Assembly: GCA_003497545.1 (NCBI GenBank)
Contig: DNNT01000026.1
Location: 1 to 8,856, forward strand
From: Arenimonas sp.
GTDB lineage: Bacteria; Pseudomonadota; Gammaproteobacteria; Xanthomonadales; Xanthomonadaceae
Direction of reading: 5' to 3'
Length of the DNA stretch: 8,856 nucleotides
Made by a program: the position numbers and the translations under genes. Positions 1-5,082 of this stretch are shown here, piece by piece (position 1 is the first letter of the stretch; each line of letters opens with the position of its first letter). Under the pieces are notes generated by a model, which was not told where the DNA came from, did no database searches, and saw nothing but the letters and a program-made list of their open reading frames with translations.

Positions 1-817
1 CGCCGCCGGCCAGGCGGTGGAGGCGCCCGAGTCGGTGGTCGCGCTGGTCGAGCGCGCCAAGCCGCTGTCGGAAGCCACCGAGGGTCTGTTCGACCCGGCC
101 GTCGGCGGCCTGGTGGCGGCCTGGGGTTTCCACACCTCCACCTTCCCCATCCAGTCGCCGGCGCCCACCGCCGACCAGCTGCGCGCTTGGCGCGAACAGC
201 GCCCGCGCATCACCGGCGTGCACGTGGACGGCCACCGCCTGTCCACCGACAACCCGCGCACCCAGCTCGATTTCGGCGCCATGGCCGAAGGCGTGGCCAG
301 CGAAATGGTGCTGGCCATCCTGCGCCGCCACGGCGTGCACGACGCGCTGGTGAACATGGGCGGCGACGTCACCGCCCTGGTCGGTGAAGGCGGCCGCCCC
401 TGGCGGGTGGAGCTGCGCGACCCGTTCGGCGGCCGGCTCGGCGGCGTCGAGCTGCGCGACGGCGAGGCGCTGTTCAGCACCGGCAACTACAACCGGTTCC
501 GCCAGTCGCAGGCCGGCGCGCGCCTGGGCCACATCCTCGACCCGCGCACGGCGCAGCCCGCCCGCGGCGCGGCATCGGTGGTGGTGCTGCACCCGGACCC
601 GGTGCTGGCCGACGTGGCCGCCTCGGCGCTGTTCGTGGCCGGCCCCTCGGGCTTCGAGCGGCTGGCGCGCCGGCTGCGCCTGGGCTGCGCGATGATGCTC
701 ACCGACGAAAACGAACTGCTCGTGACCACCGCCATGGCCGCCCGCGCCACCCTGCTGCGCGACCCGGTGCCGCTGGGCCCGCCGCTCGACCTGGGCGAAG
801 ACTGCGTCGGCCGCTGA
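1..817 (+). CDS. apbE: FAD:protein FMN transferase, ApbE family (5' end outside window)
   Basis: ApbE enzymes use FAD to attach FMN covalently to a Ser/Thr of target proteins such as NqrC/RnfG subunits or FMN-binding domain proteins, normally on the periplasmic side. The frame is open from the left edge (first full codon at 2), so about 271 C-terminal residues are visible and any lipoprotein signal is missing. Family landmarks in the visible fragment: an EGLFDPAVG block near residues 27-35, LDFGAMAEG at about 89-97 (the GG.AKG/GEG region), NMGGD at 118-122, HILDPRT at 177-183, and LADVAASALF at 202-211, whose Asp and Ser lie where the family has metal-binding residues. Full-length relatives are about 320-350 residues, so roughly the first quarter is missing. 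The stop TGA (815-817) directly abuts the opposing gene. The flavinylation target cannot be told from this window. The family call is firm; the exact substrate is unknown. Confidence 0.92.
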   Translation, partial: AAGQAVEAPESVVALVERAKPLSEATEGLFDPAVGGLVAAWGFHTSTFPIQSPAPTADQLRAWREQRPRITGVHVDGHRLSTDNPRTQLDFGAMAEGVASEMVLAILRRHGVHDALVNMGGDVTALVGEGGRPWRVELRDPFGGRLGGVELRDGEALFSTGNYNRFRQSQAGARLGHILDPRTAQPARGAASVVVLHPDPVLADVAASALFVAGPSGFERLARRLRLGCAMMLTDENELLVTTAMAARATLLRDPVPLGPPLDLGEDCVGR

Positions 818-820
818 TCA
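815..820. other. Palindromic convergent stop junction TGATCA
   Basis: The TGA stop of the apbE-type gene (815-817, plus strand) is followed at once by TCA (818-820), which is the TGA stop of the opposing c-di-GMP gene on the minus strand. Together they form the palindrome TGATCA with no intergenic base. There is no room for a terminator between the genes, so any transcript end must lie inside the neighbouring coding region. Confidence 0.95.
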
Positions 821-3502
821 GGCCCTGGGCGGATCCCGGAAGCACAGCGCGGCTTCCGGCCGGTGGATGGCGAAGCCCTGGGCGTAGTCCACGCTGAGCC
901 CGCGCAGCAGGTCGCGCGCGCGCTCGTCGGCCACCCATTCGCCGATCACCTGCAGGCCCAGCTGGTGGCCGATGTCGGTGACCGCGCGCACGATCGAATA
1001 ACTCACCGGGTCGGTTTCGATGTGGCGGATGAAGCTGCCGTCGATCTTGATGAAATCCACCGGCAGGTTCTTCAGGTAGCCGAACGAGGCCATGCCCGAA
1101 CCGAAGTCGTCGAGCGAGAACTTGCAGCCCGCGGCGCGCAGGCGCTGCATGAACTCCACCGCCCGCGCCATGTTGCTAACCGCCGCCGTCTCGGTGATCT
1201 CGAAGCAGATGCGCTGCGGCGACACGCCGTGCACCTCCAGCGCCTGCAGCACGAAGTCGGCGAAGGCGTTGTCCTCGAAGGTGGGGCCCGAGAGGTTGAT
1301 GGCGCAGAGTTTGATCGCCTTGCCCGAGGGGTGCAGGCGGTTGAAGTTCGCCAGCGTGGTTTCCACCACCCAGCGGTCGAGCTGCGGCATCAGGCCGAAG
1401 CGCTCGGCCGCCGGGATGAAGGCACCCGGCGGCACCAGCGCGCCGTTTTCGTCGCGCAGGCGCACCAGCATCTCCACGTGCACGCCCTCGGTGCGCTCGC
1501 CATGCCACAGCGGCGCCAGCTCCTGGAAGTGCAGCAGGAAGCGCCCGTCGGACAGGGCCTGGCGGATGCGGCCGGCCCACTCCATCTCGCTGCGGCGCTG
1601 GGCGGTGGCGGAATCGTCCTCGGAGAACAGGTGCACGCGGTTGCGGCCGCGCTCCTTGGCCATGTAGCAGGCGGTGTCGGCGTGCGCCAGCAGCACGCGC
1701 TGGCTGAGCCCGGGCCCGCGCAGCATCACCACGCCGATGCTGGCGCTGATGGTGTAGTTGCGCTGCTCCCAGCCGAACACGTAGCCGTCGATCTCCAGCC
1801 GGATGCGTTCGGCCAGCGCCATGGCGCGGGTTTCGTCGCTGTTCTCGAGCAGGATGGCGAACTCGTCGCCGCCCAGGCGGCCCACCACCGCCTCCTCCGG
1901 CAGCAGGCCCGCCAGCAGCGTCGCCAGCTGGGCCAGCAACTGGTCGCCGGCGTAGTGGCCGGAGGTGTCGTTGATCAGCTTGAACTGGTCCAGGTCCATG
2001 TACAGCAGCGCCCAGGCCGGGCCGCCGGCGTCGAGCGCGGCGATGGCGGCGTCGATGCGGCGCTCGAACTCGCGGCGGTTGTACAGGCTGGTGAGCGAGT
2101 CGTGGCTGGCCTGGTAGCTCAGCTCCTCGCTCAGCACCCGCAGTTCGGTGATGTCGTTGGCCACCGCCAGCAGGTGCGGCTGGTCGCCGACCGTGATGCT
2201 CGACACCGACAGCGTCGCCCAGAACGAGGCCTGGTTCGGGCCGTGCAGGCGCGCCGATTCGTTGATGATGCCGTCCGGCGAGCCGGCCAGGCTGGCCACG
2301 CGCGCACGCAGCGTGGGCTCCTCGATCAGGTCGGCCAGACGCACGCCGGCCAGGTCGTCGGCGATGCCGAAGCGGTCGCGGCAGGCCTGGTTGGCGTAGA
2401 CCAGCGCGTTGTCGTCGGCGCGGGCCAGCATCACCAGCGCCGGCAGCAGTTCGTTGAGCGCGCGGAAGCGCTCCTCGCTTTGCCGGAACTGCGCGGCCAT
2501 GTCGCCCGCCAGTGCCAGCGCCCGGGCCCGGGTGCCGGCGATGGACCAGGCCAGGGTGGCCAGCAGCAGGCTCGCCAGCACGCCGATGCCGAAGGTGAGC
2601 GCCGGCAGCCAGTCCGACGGGTCGGCCACCGCCCGCGGGTGCGCCTCGATGCGCCAGGTGCGGCCGCCGTAGGCCAGTTCGTGCGTGTAGGTCGCGGCTC
2701 CCGCGGTCGCCGGCGCGGGCGCCTGGCCGTCGTCCTCGTCCACGTACAACAGGTCGCGGGCGCCGTCGGTGACGTCCAGCACCTCCACCGAGAAGCGCTC
2801 GCGCGTTTCCGCGGGCAGCGCATCCGAGATCAGCCGGCTGACCCGGAACGAGGCCGCCAGCGAACCCACCTCGCGGCTGCGCCGCTCGTTGAGGTCACGC
2901 GGCGGCGGTCCGCTGCTGAACACCGGCAGGCGGATCGTCACGCCGTCGCTGGGGCCGGGCATGCCGGCGCGCTGGACCAGCTGGAAGGGCGCCGACATCA
3001 CCGGCCGGTCGGCGTCGCGGGCGAAGCGCGCCGCGGCCAGGTTGGCCGGCTGGGTGGCGATGTCGAGTCCGAACAGCATGTCGTTGCCGGCGCGCGGCGC
3101 GGCCAGGGTGGTGATGTAGTGCTCGCGCCCGTCCGGCGCGGCGTCCGGCGCCGGCCGGTCCGTGCGCAGCGAGAACGCCATCGCCTGCAGGCTGGGGAAC
3201 TGCTCCCGCGGCCGCAGGTTGGCGTAGATGGCCTCGAATTCGGCCGGCGTCACTTCGTCGGACGACAGGAACAGTGCCTGCACCGAACGCACCAGCAGGC
3301 CGCAGGTCTGCAGCTGCGATTCCACCGCCTCGAAACTGCGCTCGGCCAGGCGGTCGAGCCGCACCCGGTCGGCACGCGAGAGCGCGTCGTGGTGCATGGC
3401 GGCGGCGAGCACGCTCAGGGCCAGGCCCACCAGCAGGGCGCCGAGGCTCCACAACCAGGTCGGCTGGCCCAGGAACCCCCCGTCTTTGCGCTGCTTCAGC
3501 AA
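818..3502 (-). CDS. Membrane c-di-GMP cyclase/phosphodiesterase: CHASE-PAS-GGDEF-EAL
   Basis: An 894-residue inner-membrane sensor likely to make and/or degrade cyclic di-GMP. Order: transmembrane helix at about 14-36; periplasmic CHASE-type sensor at about 55-255 (FPSLQAMAFSLR and GNDMLFGLDIA blocks); second helix at about 298-323; PAS at about 340-455, ending NDITEL; short helical linker; GGDEF domain at about 460-625; EAL domain at about 642-889. The cyclase motif GGDEF is intact (544-548), with MDLDQFKLINDTSGH at 502-516. No RxxD inhibitory site lies five residues before it. The EAL signature reads EML (677-679). Other phosphodiesterase landmarks are present: N736 in INLSG, FEITET at 767-772, DDFGSG at 798-803, K819 in FIKID, E855, and Q875 in YAQG. 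I chose TTG at 3502 because AGGAG sits 6 bases upstream; an ATG at 3574 would overlap the pepQ start. Both domains look catalytically competent. Net activity and ligand are unknown. Confidence 0.93.
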   Translation of the reverse strand: MLKQRKDGGFLGQPTWLWSLGALLVGLALSVLAAAMHHDALSRADRVRLDRLAERSFEAVESQLQTCGLLVRSVQALFLSSDEVTPAEFEAIYANLRPREQFPSLQAMAFSLRTDRPAPDAAPDGREHYITTLAAPRAGNDMLFGLDIATQPANLAAARFARDADRPVMSAPFQLVQRAGMPGPSDGVTIRLPVFSSGPPPRDLNERRSREVGSLAASFRVSRLISDALPAETRERFSVEVLDVTDGARDLLYVDEDDGQAPAPATAGAATYTHELAYGGRTWRIEAHPRAVADPSDWLPALTFGIGVLASLLLATLAWSIAGTRARALALAGDMAAQFRQSEERFRALNELLPALVMLARADDNALVYANQACRDRFGIADDLAGVRLADLIEEPTLRARVASLAGSPDGIINESARLHGPNQASFWATLSVSSITVGDQPHLLAVANDITELRVLSEELSYQASHDSLTSLYNRREFERRIDAAIAALDAGGPAWALLYMDLDQFKLINDTSGHYAGDQLLAQLATLLAGLLPEEAVVGRLGGDEFAILLENSDETRAMALAERIRLEIDGYVFGWEQRNYTISASIGVVMLRGPGLSQRVLLAHADTACYMAKERGRNRVHLFSEDDSATAQRRSEMEWAGRIRQALSDGRFLLHFQELAPLWHGERTEGVHVEMLVRLRDENGALVPPGAFIPAAERFGLMPQLDRWVVETTLANFNRLHPSGKAIKLCAINLSGPTFEDNAFADFVLQALEVHGVSPQRICFEITETAAVSNMARAVEFMQRLRAAGCKFSLDDFGSGMASFGYLKNLPVDFIKIDGSFIRHIETDPVSYSIVRAVTDIGHQLGLQVIGEWVADERARDLLRGLSVDYAQGFAIHRPEAALCFRDPPRA

Positions 3503-3508
3503 TCGCCT

Positions 3509-3513
3509 CTCCT
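3509..3513 (-). promoter_or_regulatory. Shine-Dalgarno AGGAG that decides a TTG start
   Basis: On the minus strand AGGAG is followed by six bases (AGGCGA) and then TTG at 3502-3500. This is the only strong ribosome site near the 5' end of the c-di-GMP gene. It supports the TTG start, placing the first transmembrane helix about 14 residues from the N-terminus. The alternative ATG at 3574-3572 has only a G-rich stretch (GGTGGGGG) before it and would run across the pepQ start codon. Confidence 0.7.
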
Positions 3514-3519
3514 GCGCCC

Positions 3520-3538
3520 CTGCCGCCGTTTGCGGCAG
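3520..3538. repeat. Inverted repeat CTGCCGC/GCGGCAG in the divergent spacer
   Basis: A perfect 7-bp inverted repeat (3520-3526 and 3532-3538) with a 5-base spacer CGTTT. It lies in the middle of the divergent region, just upstream of the Shine-Dalgarno of the c-di-GMP gene. It could be an operator shared by both genes, or a hairpin in the c-di-GMP mRNA leader. It has no T-run, so it is not an intrinsic terminator. GC-rich DNA yields such repeats by chance, so a role is uncertain. Confidence 0.4.
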
Positions 3539-3562
3539 AATCCGGGTTTCGACCCCGCGAAC

Positions 3563-3567
3563 GGAAG
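3563..3567 (+). promoter_or_regulatory. Ribosome binding site GGAAG for pepQ
   Basis: GGAAG ends five bases before the ATG at 3573. It supports that start over in-frame upstream codons, which would extend pepQ antisense into the divergent c-di-GMP gene. Confidence 0.55.
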
Positions 3568-3572
3568 CCCCC

Positions 3573-4892
3573 ATGACCCCCACCGATGCCGTCCATCTAT
3601 ATCGTGCGCACCTGTCCACAATCAAGGCGCGCGCGGACCAGGCACTGGTGAAGGCCGGCTTCGACCACCTGGTGGTCGCGTCGGGCGTCGAGAAGTACGA
3701 ATTCCTCGACGACCGGCCCTACCCGTTCAAGCCCAACGCCCAGTTCAAGGCCTGGCTGCCGCTGACCCGGCACCCGCACTGCTGGATCGCCTACACCCCG
3801 GGCCGCAAGCCGGTGCTCGCCTACTACCAGCCCGACGACTACTGGCACGTCCCGCCGGCCGCGCCCGAAGGCGCCTGGGTCGATGAATTCGACATCCGCG
3901 TCATCTCCGACCCCGCCGAAGCCGCCCGCCACCTGCCCGGCGGCGGCCGCGTCGCCATCCTCGGCGAAGCCGACGCCGCCCTGCCCGGCTTCGAGCCCAA
4001 CAACCCCAAGGTCGTGCTCGATTACCTGCACTACCACCGCGCCTACAAGACGCCTTACGAACTCGACCGCATGCGCGCCGCCCAGCGCCGCGCCGTGCCC
4101 GGCCACCTGGCCGCCCGCCAGGCCTTCCTCGACGGCGGCTCCGAGGCGCAGGTCCACGCCGCCTACCTCGCCGCCGCCGGCCACACCGACCTCGACCTGC
4201 CCTACACCAACATCGTCTGCCTCAACCAGAACGGCGCCACCCTGCACTACCAGTTCAAGGAGCTGCAGGCCCCCGCCGAATCGCGCTCCCTGCTCATCGA
4301 CGCCGGCGCCGAAGTCGACGGCTACGCCTCCGACATCACCCGCACCTGGGCCCGCCACGACGGCGCCTTCGCCGAACTCGTCGCCGCCGTCGACGCCGAG
4401 CAGCAGGCCCTGTGTGGCCGCGTCCGGGCCGGCACCGACTACCGCGACCTGCACCTCGAGTGCCACCTGCGCCTCGGCGGCGTGCTGCGCAGCCTCGGCA
4501 TCGTCGACATGGACCCCGGCGACATGCTCGCCACCGGCCTCACGTCCACCTTCTTCCCGCACGGCCTGGGCCACCCCATCGGCCTGCAGGTGCACGACGT
4601 CGCCGGCTTCAGCGACGAGGACGGCCAGCTCATCCCGCGCCCCGCCGGCCACCCCTACCTGCGCATGACCCGCACCCTGGCCCCCGGCATGGTCGTCACC
4701 ATCGAACCCGGCCTGTACTTCATCCCCACCCTGCTCTCCAGGCTCAAGGCCACGCCGCAGGCCAAGGCCGTGGACTGGGCCAAGGTCGAAGCCCTGCTGC
4801 CCTTCGGCGGCGTGCGCATCGAGGACGAAGTCCACTGCACCGAATCCGAGCCCGAAAACCTCACCCGCGACGCCTTCGCCGAAGCCGCGTAA
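3573..4892 (+). CDS. pepQ: Xaa-Pro dipeptidase (PepQ)
   Basis: Cytoplasmic metallopeptidase of the M24B (pita-bread) family that cleaves Xaa-Pro dipeptides, the last step in proline-containing peptide turnover. The 439-residue product matches the roughly 443-residue E. coli PepQ in length and in landmarks along its whole length: FLDD.PYPFK and QFKAW in the N-terminal domain, YLHYHRAYKT before the catalytic domain, then the metal-binding residues D243 (LLIDAGAE), D254 (SDITRTW), H334 (HGLGHPIGLQVHD), E378 (TIEPGLY) and E417 (GVRIEDEV). All five dinuclear metal ligands expected for the family are present, so the enzyme should be active. The ATG at 3573 is chosen for its GGAAG site and because the E. 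coli protein starts at the equivalent place. It is divergent from the c-di-GMP gene and reads toward valS, 190 bases downstream. Bacterial PepQ also hydrolyses some organophosphates as a side activity; nothing here tests that. Confidence 0.96.
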   Translation: MTPTDAVHLYRAHLSTIKARADQALVKAGFDHLVVASGVEKYEFLDDRPYPFKPNAQFKAWLPLTRHPHCWIAYTPGRKPVLAYYQPDDYWHVPPAAPEGAWVDEFDIRVISDPAEAARHLPGGGRVAILGEADAALPGFEPNNPKVVLDYLHYHRAYKTPYELDRMRAAQRRAVPGHLAARQAFLDGGSEAQVHAAYLAAAGHTDLDLPYTNIVCLNQNGATLHYQFKELQAPAESRSLLIDAGAEVDGYASDITRTWARHDGAFAELVAAVDAEQQALCGRVRAGTDYRDLHLECHLRLGGVLRSLGIVDMDPGDMLATGLTSTFFPHGLGHPIGLQVHDVAGFSDEDGQLIPRPAGHPYLRMTRTLAPGMVVTIEPGLYFIPTLLSRLKATPQAKAVDWAKVEALLPFGGVRIEDEVHCTESEPENLTRDAFAEAA

Positions 4893-4915
4893 GCGCCAAG
4901 AAATCCGCCCAAATC

Positions 4916-4945
4916 GCCCCACCGGCCCGAAAGGACCGGTGGGGC
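4916..4945 (+). terminator. Strong hairpin after pepQ, terminator-like without a U-tract
   Basis: A perfect 10-bp inverted repeat, GCCCCACCGG (4916-4925) and CCGGTGGGGC (4936-4945). Inside it, past one C-A mismatch, two more C-G pairs close a GAAA tetraloop (4929-4932), a favourable hairpin cap. It lies 23 bases after the pepQ stop. The downstream bases (CGTCGTGCG) contain no T-run, so it is not a textbook intrinsic terminator. It may protect the 3' end of the pepQ mRNA or act with Rho. High-GC bacteria often have such U-poor hairpins. Confidence 0.6.
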
Positions 4946-5008
4946 CGTCGTGCGCGCGGCGGCCCCTCGCCACGACCGATCCCGGCACAAAGCAGGCAGG
5001 AAAACCGC

Positions 5009-5040
5009 CGGTTTGGTAGCATTCAAGCCATCCCAAACCG
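5009..5040 (+). promoter_or_regulatory. Inverted repeat around a putative valS -10 element
   Basis: CGGTTTGG (5009-5016) and CCAAACCG (5033-5040) form a perfect 8-bp inverted repeat around 16 bases that include TAGCAT (5017-5022), a 4-of-6 match to a sigma-70 -10 box. No good -35 is visible at 17 bases. A 9-bp direct repeat, AAACCGCCG (5002-5010 and 5035-5043), overlaps both arms. The arrangement looks like a promoter bracketed by operator half-sites, or a leader hairpin if transcription starts upstream. The promoter call is weak. Confidence 0.35.
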
Positions 5041-5046
5041 CCGCCA

Positions 5047-5065
5047 GCCCGACCGAAAGTCGGGC
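5047..5065 (+). promoter_or_regulatory. Leader hairpin 17 bases before valS
   Basis: A perfect 7-bp stem, GCCCGAC (5047-5053) with GTCGGGC (5059-5065), and a CGAAA loop. It ends 17 bases before the valS ATG, within the expected 5' untranslated region. No U-tract follows. It could affect ribosome access or mRNA stability. T-box regulation is not expected in proteobacteria, and I see no leader peptide with valine codons. Confidence 0.45.
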
Positions 5066-5082
5066 GCAACCCATTGAGCCCC

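Larger units (their letters stand above)
3503..3572. promoter_or_regulatory. Divergent spacer between the c-di-GMP gene and pepQ
   Basis: These 70 bases separate the two divergent start codons and must hold the promoters or leader of both genes, unless promoters lie inside the opposing coding sequence. I see a 7-bp inverted repeat (3520-3538) and a weak -10-like CAGAAT at 3536-3541 pointing toward pepQ, with no convincing -35 partner. No clear sigma-70 promoter can be called for either direction. Confidence 0.45.

Noticed and set aside
2521..2532. Perfect 12-bp palindrome CCCGGGCCCGGG
   Set aside because: It lies within codons for a TRARA stretch just after the second transmembrane helix. 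GC-only palindromes are likely by chance at this base composition, and nothing around it suggests a site.
863..3886. A 1007-codon plus-strand open frame antisense to the c-di-GMP gene
   Set aside because: Its translation is low-complexity, rich in His, Gln, Arg, Gly and Val, with no domain pattern, and it runs across the divergent spacer into pepQ in another frame. It is the expected mirror of a high-GC coding region.
4916..4945. The post-pepQ hairpin as a classical intrinsic terminator
   Set aside because: No T-run follows the stem on the plus strand, so I list it only as terminator-like.
5074..5082. TTG at 5074 as an alternative valS start
   Set aside because: It would add only three residues (MSP) with no better ribosome site; the ATG at 5083 matches known ValS N-termini.
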